Shown here piece by piece: positions 52,067 to 64,000 of a stretch of 64,000 nt of DNA. The notes under the pieces were generated by a model. It was given only the letters and a program-made list of their open reading frames with translations. It did no database searches and had not been told where the DNA came from. The translations under genes were made by a program, and so were the position numbers. Numbering within the stretch: position 1 is the first letter of the stretch; every line of letters starts with the position of its first letter. Source of the DNA: Streptomyces sp. NBRC 110035 (GTDB lineage Bacteria; Actinomycetota; Actinomycetes; Streptomycetales; Streptomycetaceae); the NCBI RefSeq assembly GCF_000829695.1, contig NZ_BBNN01000021.1:213203-277202 (forward strand), written 5' to 3'.

Positions 52067-52354
52067 GTGTCGCTCGACGCCGCTACGAAGAACCAGATCA
52101 TCGCCGACTTCCGCACCAAGGAAGGTGACACCGGCTCCCCCGAGGTCCAGGTCGCTCTCCTGTCCCGTCGGATCTCCGACCTGACGGAGCACCTCAAGAC
52201 CCACAAGCACGACCACCACTCCCGTCGTGGTCTGCTCATCCTGGTCGGTCAGCGCCGCCGACTGCTGCAGTACCTCGCCAAGAAGGACATCCAGCGCTTC
52301 CGCGCGCTGGTCGACCGCCTCGGCATCCGCCGCGGTGCGGCGGGCGCCAAGTAA
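52067..52354 (+). CDS. rpsO: 30S ribosomal protein S15
   Basis: 95 residues from GTG 52067 with GAGGAG upstream. The S15 pattern ([32 protein letters not shown]) is complete. Binds 16S rRNA early in 30S assembly. First gene of the rpsO-pnp operon. Confidence 0.96.
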   Translation: MSLDAATKNQIIADFRTKEGDTGSPEVQVALLSRRISDLTEHLKTHKHDHHSRRGLLILVGQRRRLLQYLAKKDIQRFRALVDRLGIRRGAAGAK

Positions 52355-52730
52355 GACGCCGTGACGGGAGCGGTTCCCCTGAGGAAAGGGGACCGCTCCC
52401 TTTGCTGTACGTGCCTGTACGTGCGGAGTGTCACCACGTCTTTGTAGTGTGGTAGCACAACGCGGCAACAAGAACACCGACTCGCTGTGACGACCGGTAC
52501 CGCACCAGGTCGCGGTCGTCGCCGGCGCCACCCCGACGTCCCTGGACGTCCCGATGTACGAGGGAAGCGCACCTCGCCGCCGCCGGTCCTCGGTAGTGGC
52601 CCCCGGGTGAATGAACCCGGGAGCTTCGATCGAAGACCGGCCCGCACCAGACGGCGCGCTTCTCCACCCCGTCCCCCCCGCCACACGGGCGAGGCGGGAC
52701 AAAAGACGACAAGTAACGGAGAACCCACTG
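52355..52730. other. rpsO-pnp intergenic region with hairpin
   Basis: 376 bp. A 14-bp stem with one bulged T (GGGAGCGGTTCCCCT at 52366-52380 with AGGGGACCGCTCCC at 52387-52400, then TTTG) follows rpsO. In streptomycetes this region is known to carry a pnp promoter and an RNase III-processed stem. CTGTACGTGC is repeated in tandem at 52405-52424. Confidence 0.7.
52366..52404 (+). terminator. rpsO terminator / processing hairpin
   Basis: Strong stem-loop with a short T-run right after rpsO; likely lets some transcripts read through into pnp. Confidence 0.75.
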
Positions 52731-57126
<4,396 letters not shown>

Positions 57127-57140
57127 GCCCGAGCCGAATC

Positions 57141-57584
57141 ATGCGCGCGAAGATCTCCTACGCCATCACGGCAGCCGTCCTGGTCGTCTACTTCGTCCTG
57201 GTCGGCAGCCGTGGTGTGCTCCTCATCCAGGCCGGAACGCCCCTCACCGTCGCCTTCGGCGTGGCGGTGCTCGTCCTGCCGGCCATCGGCGTGTGGTTCC
57301 TGTGGAAGAACACCGAGTTCGTCCGCGACGCCAACCGGCTCGCCGCCGAGCTCGACGCCCAGGGCGGGCTGCCCGTGGACGAGCTCAAACGCCTGCCCAG
57401 CGGCCGTGTCGACCGCGACTCGGCCGACGAGGTCTTCGCCCGGCGCAAGGCCGAGACGGAGGACGCCCCCGACGACTGGCGCAGCTGGTTCCGGCTCGCC
57501 GTCGCCTACCACGACGCCCGGGACACCCCGCGCGCCCGCAAGGCGATGCAACGCGCGATCGCCCTGCGCCGGACGGCCCCCTGA
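57141..57584 (+). CDS. Small two-helix membrane protein with TPR-like tail
   Basis: 147 residues from ATG 57141. Two membrane segments (ISYAITAAVLVVYFVLVGSR and AFGVAVLVLPAIGVWFLW) and a cytosolic, charged C-terminus ending in a TPR-like helix pair (WRSWFRLAVAYHDARDTPRA). 14 nt after dapB, probably same transcript. Function unknown. Confidence 0.75.
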   Translation: MRAKISYAITAAVLVVYFVLVGSRGVLLIQAGTPLTVAFGVAVLVLPAIGVWFLWKNTEFVRDANRLAAELDAQGGLPVDELKRLPSGRVDRDSADEVFARRKAETEDAPDDWRSWFRLAVAYHDARDTPRARKAMQRAIALRRTAP

Positions 57585-57610
57585 CGCAGGGCGACCCGGC
57601 AGGACGAGAA

Positions 57611-57652
57611 CGAGCCGGGCCCGGTCCGCGTGTGCGGACCGGGCCCGGCTCG
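57611..57652. terminator. Bidirectional terminator, 19-bp stem
   Basis: CGAGCCGGGCCCGGTCCGC and GCGGACCGGGCCCGGCTCG pair perfectly with loop GTGT, between convergent membrane-protein genes. Confidence 0.9.
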
Positions 57653-57678
57653 TCGGGTGCGCGACGGTTCGGTCCCGC

Positions 57679-58233
57679 TCAGTCCCGCCGGTACTCGTCG
57701 GCCCAGACCTCCACCGAGTCGGCCGCCCGGTCGAAGGCCGCCTCGCGTCCCAGGAAGTCGGCGTTGTGCGAGGTCAGCAGCGGTGGCTGGGGCTCCGCCG
57801 ACCGCCCCCGCCGGACGAGCAGCAGCGCCTGCCCCTGCACCGTCCGCGGCAGCCCCAGCCAGCGCACCGGCTGCTGCACCGTGCGCACCGCGACGACCTG
57901 GTCCCACGGCGTCGTACGGGTGGTGAGCGGACCCACCTGCCGCAGCCCGCGGGCGCTCACCCACGTGCCCATGCGCAGCAACCGCAGGGCGGCGACGACG
58001 GCGACCAGTGCGACCCCGAAGACCACGCCGGCCGACGACAGCGATGCCGTGGCCGCGATGATCACCGCCGAGAACAGCACGAACGAGGCGAGCAGCAGCA
58101 GTATCGCCGCCGCGCCCACCCGCCACGGACCCGGCCGGTACGGGCGCCGCCAGCGGTCACGGTCGTTGTACGGCAACGCGACATCGTCAGCCGTCTCGAA
58201 GGCACGGTCGGCCGTCAGGAAGGGCAGGGGCAC
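57679..58233 (-). CDS. PH-domain-like membrane protein
   Basis: 184 residues from GTG 58233 (GAGGA upstream). Two membrane segments (RVGAAAILLLLASFVLFSAV and SAGVVFGVALVAVVAALRLL) then a bacterial PH-like domain (GTWVSARGLRQVGPLTTRTT, PWDQVVAVRTVQQ). Function unknown; the position near thyX is conserved in Streptomyces. Confidence 0.7.
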   Translation of the reverse strand: MPLPFLTADRAFETADDVALPYNDRDRWRRPYRPGPWRVGAAAILLLLASFVLFSAVIIAATASLSSAGVVFGVALVAVVAALRLLRMGTWVSARGLRQVGPLTTRTTPWDQVVAVRTVQQPVRWLGLPRTVQGQALLLVRRGRSAEPQPPLLTSHNADFLGREAAFDRAADSVEVWADEYRRD

Positions 58234-58380
58234 GGCTGGGTCCTCACTCGATCCATGCGTGGGCAGTGCCCGGTGAGGCTACCGATCTGTGGCACCCCTC
58301 ACCACCTTGGGGGGCCCGGTGGGGACCGGCCGCCCCTCCTCCGTGCGGGCCGGCGCCCGTCCGTGTCCGTCCGTGCCCGC

Positions 58381-58620
58381 TCAGTGTCTGTCGGACGCCT
58401 CTGACTGCTCAGCCCCCGTGGCCGACCGGTCCGTGGACAACGCGGGCATCCCGATCACGAGGGAACCCACCAGCCCGGCGACGATGCAGACCCCCAGCAG
58501 CCAGCGCCCCGCCAGCTCCCCGGCGGAAGCCCGCTCGCGGGGCGGGGGCGTGACATTGCTGCGGAAACTGCCGGTAGGGGCAAGGAAGGCGAACGGCACG
58601 GATTCCCGTCGACCGAACAT
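58381..58620 (-). CDS. Small single-pass membrane protein
   Basis: 79 residues from ATG 58620, preceded by GGGGAGAAG at good spacing. One membrane segment (AGRWLLGVCIVAGLVGSLVI) with a positively charged N-terminal side. Unknown function; divergent from thyX. Confidence 0.65.
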   Translation of the reverse strand: MFGRRESVPFAFLAPTGSFRSNVTPPPRERASAGELAGRWLLGVCIVAGLVGSLVIGMPALSTDRSATGAEQSEASDRH

Positions 58621-58799
58621 CAGTGGTGCTTCTCCCCTCGAAACTCGAACGAATCACTCTCACCGCCACAAACGAGCGGCACCGGAAGAAGGTGCCCAGA
58701 TAGGGGAAACACGTCGCGGTACGGTCCTTCTCCCGCCGTGACGGGTGCCCCGTAGAGTGGTCGCCGAACTGCAGCCGTGATGTGACCGGAAGGACCCTC

Positions 58800-60311
58800 T
58801 TGACCTCCGCCGACGATCCCCAGCCGTCAACGTCCGATGACGTCACCTTGCGGAGTGACGTCACCGTCGAACTGGTGAAGTCCAGCGCCTCGGACTCGGA
58901 TGTCCTGTTCGCCGCCCGCGTATCGACCCTGGGCGAGCAGTCCATCGGGGAACTGGAGAAGGACCCGGAGCGGTCCAAGGGCCTGATCAACTACCTGATG
59001 CGGGACCGGCACGGCAGTCCGTTCGAGCACAACTCCCTGACGTTCCTCGTCAGCGCCCCGATCTTCGTGTTCCGCGAGTTCATGCGCCACCGGGTCGGCT
59101 GGTGCCTGCCGGGTGACGCCAGGATCCGCGTCGGCACCAGCAGGAGCGGCAAGACCAAGCGCATCGCGGACATCCATCGGGACTGGAAGGTCGGTGTGCC
59201 CGACTCGATGGGGCGCACGCGCAGACTGAAGTCCTGTCAGAACCTCTTGGCCGACACCATCGACCTGGAGACCGGGCTGGCGGAGAAGGCGCGCATGACC
59301 GACGTTTTCGAGTCCGGCGTGAAGCCGATCCTCAAGGTCTCGACAACCCATGGCAGGGTCCTGCGCTGCACCGCGGACCACCGTGTGTGGACGCCGGGAG
59401 GCTGGGTCCGCGCCGGCGACCTGCGCGTCGGCGACCAGGTAGGGCGTCTCGGTCGGGTGGAGGTCGGCGAGCGGGTGGGAATCCCGAAGCGCCTGCGTGA
59501 GGGGATCCAGATCTGGACCACCGAGCAGCGGGCCGATCTCATCGCGCCCATGGACCTCTGCTACCTCTGCGAGGAGAAGTTCGAGGCGAAGGACCTGGAG
59601 CTGGACCACGTCGTCCCCGTGGACACCGACCTGACCAAGTCGCTCGACGTCTCGAACCTACGACCGGCCTGCACGTCGTGTCACCAGCGGAAGACCGAGG
59701 GCGAAGGCGCACCGGTCGGAGTGCGCCGCCGCGCCTTCCGGAACGGTGTGCGCTGGGAGGGCGTCGCCTCCGTCGCCCCCGACGGGGAGGAGATGACCTA
59801 CGACATCTCCATGCCGCCGCCGCACCACAACTTCATCGCGGACGGCTTTGTCGTACACAATTCGTACAACGAGGAGTCCGGGCGATACCGCGAGCTCCAG
59901 CCGGTCTTCTACGTCCCCGGCGAGGACCGCAAGCTGGTCCAGCAGGGCCGCCCCGGCAAGTACGAGTTCGTCGACGGCACCCCCGAGCAGTACAAAACCG
60001 TCACCGCCGCCATGGAGGAGTCCTACCGGCAGTCGTATGCCGCGTACCAGGAGATGCTGGCGGCCGGCATCGCCCGCGAGGTCGCCCGCGCCACCCTCCC
60101 GGTCGGTCTTTTTTCCTCGATGTACGCCACGTGCAACGCCCGCTCACTGATGCACTTCCTCGGCCTGCGCACCCAGCACGAACTGGCGAAGGTGCCGTCC
60201 TTCCCACAGCGGGAGATCGAGATGGTCGGCGAAAAGATGGAGGCCGAATGGGCCCGGCTCATGCCGCTCACCCACGCCGCCTTCAACGCCAACGGGCGCG
60301 TGGCCCCGTAG
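58800..60311 (+). CDS. thyX: Flavin-dependent thymidylate synthase interrupted by an intein
   Basis: 503 residues from TTG 58800, which follows GGAAGGA; GTG 58782 has no binding site. ThyX extein parts: residues 1-101 (NYLMRDRHGSPFEHN, FVFREFMRHRVGW) and 355-503 (SYNEESGRYRELQPVFYVPG, NARSLMHFLGLRTQHELAK). Joined, they give about 250 residues, the normal ThyX length, with the signature RHRVGWSYNEESGRY restored. ThyX methylates dUMP to dTMP using FAD, NADPH and methylene-tetrahydrofolate. The 253-residue insert (see separate entry) splits the substrate-binding motif, so splicing is needed for activity. Probably essential if no thyA exists elsewhere. Confidence 0.95.
   Translation: MTSADDPQPSTSDDVTLRSDVTVELVKSSASDSDVLFAARVSTLGEQSIGELEKDPERSKGLINYLMRDRHGSPFEHNSLTFLVSAPIFVFREFMRHRVGWCLPGDARIRVGTSRSGKTKRIADIHRDWKVGVPDSMGRTRRLKSCQNLLADTIDLETGLAEKARMTDVFESGVKPILKVSTTHGRVLRCTADHRVWTPGGWVRAGDLRVGDQVGRLGRVEVGERVGIPKRLREGIQIWTTEQRADLIAPMDLCYLCEEKFEAKDLELDHVVPVDTDLTKSLDVSNLRPACTSCHQRKTEGEGAPVGVRRRAFRNGVRWEGVASVAPDGEEMTYDISMPPPHHNFIADGFVVHNSYNEESGRYRELQPVFYVPGEDRKLVQQGRPGKYEFVDGTPEQYKTVTAAMEESYRQSYAAYQEMLAAGIAREVARATLPVGLFSSMYATCNARSLMHFLGLRTQHELAKVPSFPQREIEMVGEKMEAEWARLMPLTHAAFNANGRVAP
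59103..59861 (+). mobile_element. HNH-containing intein in ThyX
   Basis: 253 residues between Trp101 and Ser355 of the precursor. N-terminal block A CLPGDARIRVG starts with Cys; block B CTADHRVWTPGGWVRAGDL carries TxxH. The endonuclease insert has CxxC (CYLC, Cys254/257), LDHVVPV (His270), NLRPACTSCHQRKT (Asn286, Cys291/294, His295): a zinc-bound HNH nuclease with its key residues. Block F DISMPPPHHNFIADG and block G GFVVHN end with penultimate His and terminal Asn, followed by Ser as +1 nucleophile. All splice residues are present, so active splicing is expected. Homing nucleases of this type spread the intein into empty thyX alleles. Confidence 0.95.
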
Positions 60312-60378
60312 TCCCAGGCAGGGGCCCTCACCCCCGGCCGGGTACATACGTACGATCAGCCTTTCGAGATGTCCGGAT

Positions 60379-60394
60379 TGCGGTATTTACCGCA
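60379..60394. promoter_or_regulatory. Palindrome upstream of dapA
   Basis: TGCGGTA-TT-TACCGCA, AT-rich for this genome, just upstream of the terminator-like stem. Resembles an operator or promoter element; no regulator is assigned. Confidence 0.5.
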
Positions 60395-60417
60395 TTTCAT
60401 CTAGCCTGATCAAACGG

Positions 60418-60457
60418 GCCCGGCACTGCCTGAACCCCCGAGCAGGCAGTGCCGGGC
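60418..60457 (+). terminator. Hairpin between thyX and dapA
   Basis: GCCCGGCACTGCCTG and CAGGCAGTGCCGGGC, perfect 15-bp stem with 10-nt loop, then TCCCCCTTTG. Ends thyX or attenuates dapA. Confidence 0.75.
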
Positions 60458-60529
60458 TCCCCCTTTGTCCCCACCTGTCGCCTCCCCCGAGGGCAGACCC
60501 TGCCCCGAGCAGCGAGTAGCGTGTAACCC

Positions 60530-61429
60530 ATGGCTCCGACCTCCACTCCGCAGACCCCCTTCGGGAGGGTCCTCACCGCCATGGTCACGCCTTTCACGGC
60601 GGACGGCGCACTCGACCTCGACGGCGCCCAGCGGCTCGCCACCCACCTGGTGGACGCAGGCAACGACGGCCTGATCGTCAACGGCACCACCGGCGAGTCC
60701 CCCACCACCAGCAACGCGGAGAAAGCGGACCTCGTACGGGCGGTCCTGGAGGCGGTCGGGGACCGCGCGCACGTGGTGGCCGGGGTCGGCACCAACGACA
60801 CCCGTCACAGCATCGAGCTGGCCCGCACCGCGGAGCGCACCGGCGCACACGGCCTGCTGGTCGTCACCCCGTACTACAACAAGCCTCCGCAGGAAGGCCT
60901 GTACCAGCACTTCACAGCCATCGCCGACACCACCGGGCTGCCGGTCATGCTCTACGACATCCCCGGCCGCAGCGGTGTCCCGATCAACACGGAGACGCTC
61001 GTCCGTCTGGCCGAGCACCCGCGGATCGTCGCCAACAAGGACGCCAAGGGCGACCTCGGCCGTGCCAGCTGGGCCATCGCCCGCTCGCGCCTCGCCTGGT
61101 ACTCCGGTGACGACATGCTGAACCTGCCGCTGCTCTCCGTGGGAGCCGTCGGCTTCGTCTCGGTCGTCGGCCACCTCGTCACGCCCGAACTGCGCGCCCT
61201 GGTCGAGGCCTACACCTCGGGGGACGTCCAGAAGGCCACCGAGATCCACCAGAAGCTGCTTCCCGTCTACACGGGGATGTTCCGTACCCAGGGTGTGATG
61301 ACCGCCAAGGCGGCGCTCGCTCTGCAGGGCCTGCCCGCCGGCCCCCTGCGCGCCCCCATGGCCGCGTGCACGCCGGAAGAGATCGAGCAGCTCAAGATCG
61401 ATCTTGCCGCCGGCGGGGTACAGCTCTGA
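60530..61429 (+). CDS. dapA: 4-hydroxy-tetrahydrodipicolinate synthase
   Basis: 299 residues from ATG 60530. TIM-barrel DapA: NGTTGESPTTSNAEK, VVTPYYNKPPQEGLY, Schiff-base Lys170 in VANKDAKGDL. Condenses pyruvate with aspartate semialdehyde, the first step toward diaminopimelate and lysine. The dapB product acts next; dapB is 3.4 kb upstream on the same strand. Confidence 0.95.
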   Translation: MAPTSTPQTPFGRVLTAMVTPFTADGALDLDGAQRLATHLVDAGNDGLIVNGTTGESPTTSNAEKADLVRAVLEAVGDRAHVVAGVGTNDTRHSIELARTAERTGAHGLLVVTPYYNKPPQEGLYQHFTAIADTTGLPVMLYDIPGRSGVPINTETLVRLAEHPRIVANKDAKGDLGRASWAIARSRLAWYSGDDMLNLPLLSVGAVGFVSVVGHLVTPELRALVEAYTSGDVQKATEIHQKLLPVYTGMFRTQGVMTAKAALALQGLPAGPLRAPMAACTPEEIEQLKIDLAAGGVQL

Positions 61430-61590
61430 CAACGGACTTCGCGCGACCGCTCGCGCAACCTGACTCCACAACTGAATAAGCGGCGGGCCACCGGTGCCCG
61501 CGCACCACCACCACGACAACTGCTTCTGCACGAACGTCACGCGCGCCACGTGCCCCACCGGGACGTGGCGCGCGTGGTGAGGAGAGTCTT

Positions 61591-63276
61591 TTGAGCCATC
61601 CGCATCCTGAACTCGGCCCGCCGCCGACGCTCCCCGCGAACGGCCTGCGCGTCACCCCACTCGGCGGTCTCGGCGAGATCGGCCGCAACATGACGGTCTT
61701 CGAGTACGGAGGCCGCCTGCTCATCGTCGACTGCGGTGTGCTCTTCCCCGAGGACGAGCAGCCCGGGATCGACCTGATCCTTCCGGACTTCTCGTCCATC
61801 CGGAACCGCCTCGACGACATCGAGGGCATCGTCCTCACCCATGGCCACGAGGACCACATCGGCGGTGTCCCCTTCCTGCTCCGCGAGAAGCCGGACATCC
61901 CGCTGATCGGCTCCAAGCTGACCCTCGCCCTCATCGAGGCCAAGCTCCAGGAGCACCGCATCCGTCCGTACACCCTGGAGGTGGCGGAGGGGCACCGCGA
62001 GCGCATCGGACCGTTCGACTGCGAGTTCGTCGCGGTCAACCACTCGATCCCCGACGCCCTCGCCGTGGCCATCCGTACGCCCGCGGGCATGGTGGTCCAC
62101 ACCGGCGACTTCAAAATGGACCAACTCCCGCTGGACAACCGCCTCACCGACCTCCACGCGTTCGCCCGGCTCAGCGAGGAAGGCATCGACCTCCTCCTGT
62201 CCGACTCGACGAACGCCGAGGTCCCGGGCTTCGTCCCGCCGGAGCGCGACATCTCCAACGCCCTGCGCCAGGTCTTCGCCGGCGCCCGCAAGCGGATCAT
62301 CGTGGCGAGTTTCGCCAGCCACGTCCACCGCATCCAGCAGATCCTGGACGCGGCGCACGAGTACGGCCGCCGGGTCGCCTTCGTCGGCCGCTCCATGGTC
62401 CGCAACATGGGCATCGCCCGGGATCTCGGCTACCTCAAGGTGCCGCCGGGCCTGGTCGTCGACGTGAAGACACTGGACGACCTGCCGGACAGCGAAGTGG
62501 TCCTGGTGTGCACGGGCTCACAGGGCGAACCCATGGCCGCCCTGTCCCGGATGGCCAACCGTGACCACCAGATCCGCATCGTCCAGGGCGACACGGTGAT
62601 CCTCGCCTCGTCGCTCATCCCCGGTAACGAGAACGCGGTCTACCGCGTCATCAACGGCCTGACCCGCTGGGGCGCCAACGTCGTCCACAAGGGCAACGCC
62701 AAGGTGCACGTCTCGGGCCACGCCTCCGCCGGCGAACTGCTGTACTTCTACAACATCTGCCGCCCGCGGAACCTGATGCCGGTGCACGGAGAGTGGCGCC
62801 ACCTCCGGGCCAACGCCGAACTGGGCGCCCTGACCGGTGTCCCGCACGACCGCATCGTCATCGCCGAGGACGGCGTCGTCGTCGACCTGGTCGACGGCAG
62901 GGCGAAGATCGCCGGCAAGGTCCAGGCCGGGTACGTCTACGTCGACGGCCTCTCCGTCGGCGATGTCCGCGAGCCGGCCCTGAAGGACCGCAAGATCCTC
63001 GGTGACGAGGGCATCATCTCGGTCTTCGTGGTACTCGACTCGTCCACCGGAAAGATCACCGGTGGCCCGTACATCCAGGCGCGCGGCTCCGGGATCGAGG
63101 ACTCCGCCTTCAGCGCCGTGCTGCCGAAGATCACAGAGGTCCTGGAGCGATCCGCTCAGGACGGCGTCGTCGAACCGCACCAGATGCAGCAGCTCGTTCG
63201 CCGCACGCTGGGCAAGTGGGTCTCCGACACCTACCGGCGTCGGCCGATGATCCTGCCCGTGGTCGTGGAGGTCTGA
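61591..63276 (+). CDS. rnj: Ribonuclease J
   Basis: 561 residues from TTG 61591 with GAGGAG upstream. Metallo-beta-lactamase motif HGHEDHIGG (near residues 83-91), DSTNAEVPG, beta-CASP features (FASHVHRIQQI, HVSGHASAGEL) and a C-terminal dimerisation domain. Both endo- and 5'-3' exoribonuclease in rRNA and mRNA turnover. Followed directly by the rRNA operon. Confidence 0.95.
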   Translation: MSHPHPELGPPPTLPANGLRVTPLGGLGEIGRNMTVFEYGGRLLIVDCGVLFPEDEQPGIDLILPDFSSIRNRLDDIEGIVLTHGHEDHIGGVPFLLREKPDIPLIGSKLTLALIEAKLQEHRIRPYTLEVAEGHRERIGPFDCEFVAVNHSIPDALAVAIRTPAGMVVHTGDFKMDQLPLDNRLTDLHAFARLSEEGIDLLLSDSTNAEVPGFVPPERDISNALRQVFAGARKRIIVASFASHVHRIQQILDAAHEYGRRVAFVGRSMVRNMGIARDLGYLKVPPGLVVDVKTLDDLPDSEVVLVCTGSQGEPMAALSRMANRDHQIRIVQGDTVILASSLIPGNENAVYRVINGLTRWGANVVHKGNAKVHVSGHASAGELLYFYNICRPRNLMPVHGEWRHLRANAELGALTGVPHDRIVIAEDGVVVDLVDGRAKIAGKVQAGYVYVDGLSVGDVREPALKDRKILGDEGIISVFVVLDSSTGKITGGPYIQARGSGIEDSAFSAVLPKITEVLERSAQDGVVEPHQMQQLVRRTLGKWVSDTYRRRPMILPVVVEV

Positions 63277-63784
63277 CGACCCGTAGGACGGTCCGTACAC
63301 CACAACGGGGAGCGGGGCACCTCGATTTGCATCGGGGCTCCCCGCTCCAGTACGTTTGCAGCTCCCCCGACCGGGAACCCGAGCGCTTCGAGCATCGGAT
63401 CCAGTCTCCGGAGGGGCGGGAAATCCGACTCAGAATCTCTGATAAAGTCGGAGCCGCCGGAAAGGGAAACGCGAAAGCGGAAACCCGGAAGGCGAAACCC
63501 CGGGGACATCGGATCGGGAAGATCTGATAGAGTCGGAAACGCAAGACCGAAGGGAAGCGCCCGGAGGAAAGCCCGAGAGGGTGAGTACGAAGGAAGCGTC
63601 CGTTCCTTGAGAACTCAACAGCGTGCCAAAAATCAACGCCAGATATGTTGATACCCCGTCTCCGGCCGTTCGGCCGGGACGAGGTTCCTTTGAAACAAAC
63701 ACAGCGAGGACGCTGTGAACGGCCGGGCCCATTCCGCCTGACCGTTCCGCTCTCGTGTGTGCTCTCCCGATCACGGGAAAACAT
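63277..63784. promoter_or_regulatory. rRNA operon promoter and leader region
   Basis: 508 bp. The rnj terminator comes first (GGAGCGGGG at 63309-63317 with CCCCGCTCC at 63340-63348, partly extended by CGAT pairing). Then tandem -10-like boxes TAAAGT (63443-63448) and TAGAGT (63528-63533), each inside CTGATA(A/G)AGTCGGA, 85 bp apart, typical of Streptomyces rrn promoters. The antitermination/processing segment CCTTGAGAACTCAACAGCG lies at 63605-63623, then the hairpin CCGGCCGTTCGGCCGG (63662-63677). Confidence 0.8.
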
Positions 63785-64000
63785 TCACGGAGAGTTTGAT
63801 CCTGGCTCAGGACGAACGCTGGCGGCGTGCTTAACACATGCAAGTCGAACGATGAACCACTTCGGTGGGGATTAGTGGCGAACGGGTGAGTAACACGTGG
63901 GCAATCTGCCCTTCACTCCGGGACAAGCCCTGGAAACGGGGTCTAATACCGGATAACACTTCCACTCGCATGGGTGGGGGTTAAAAGCTCCGGCGGTGAG
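63785..64000 (+). rRNA. rrs: 16S ribosomal RNA, 5' part (continues beyond window)
   Basis: Starts TCACGGAGAGTTTGATCCTG and continues with the conserved GGCGGCGTGCTTAACACATG at about 63821. About 216 nt of the gene are in the window. Confidence 0.97.

Larger units (their letters stand above)
60312..60529. promoter_or_regulatory. thyX-dapA intergenic region
   Basis: 218 bp: CGGGTACATACGTAC (60339-60353), palindrome TGCGGTATTTACCGCA (60379-60394), then a 15-bp hairpin before dapA. Likely holds the dapA promoter and control. Confidence 0.6.

Overview
High-GC DNA with strong C/G bias at third codon positions, GTG and TTG starts next to GAGG-type ribosome binding sites, and a conserved gene order (dxr-rseP-ispG, rimP-nusA-ylxR-infB-DUF503-rbfA-truB, rpsO-pnp-M16 protease-dapB, thyX-dapA-rnj, then an rRNA operon) point to a Streptomyces chromosome, in the core region rather than on an arm. 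All assignments are from reading the sequence; no database search was run.

Layout. 1-9767: an amine/GABA catabolism neighbourhood (end of an FAD-dependent oxidoreductase, gabT, a PucR-type regulator, an aldehyde dehydrogenase), with a PAP2 phosphatase, a small primase-like hypothetical protein and a membrane-anchored VirD4/TraG-like ATPase. 9823-23322: a sugar locus with a GH3 enzyme, a CUT1 ABC importer (lipoprotein plus two permeases, no ATPase), GH42, GH95, a secreted GH12 and a LacI-type regulator. Four near-identical LacI-type palindromes flank the GH3, transporter and lacI promoters. The enzyme set suggests a beta-glucan with galactose/fucose side chains, such as xyloglucan. 23642-33034: a long acyl-CoA dehydrogenase, the MEP isoprenoid genes dxr and ispG around a site-2 protease, two GNAT proteins and proS. 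33046-35073: a kinase-fold protein lacking its catalytic residues, a ferritin-like protein and a lipoprotein. 35327-42387: the nusA-infB operon. 42694-46278: a large protein with a degenerate trypsin-like domain followed by a STAND-like NTPase. 46420-51776: ribF, an EspI/MinD-like proline-rich ATPase and a DUF397 protein. 52067-61429: rpsO-pnp, M16 protease, dapB, small membrane proteins, thyX, dapA. 61591-64000: RNase J and the start of 16S rRNA.

Most striking: thyX is interrupted inside its flavin/dUMP-binding signature by a complete 253-residue intein with an HNH homing-endonuclease domain. Also notable: a self-contained LacI regulon for plant-glycan use with a coupled 17-codon leader ORF before GH42, the degenerate protease-NTPase beside truB, the apparent pseudokinase, and an EspI-like ATPase with no type VII secretion genes beside it.
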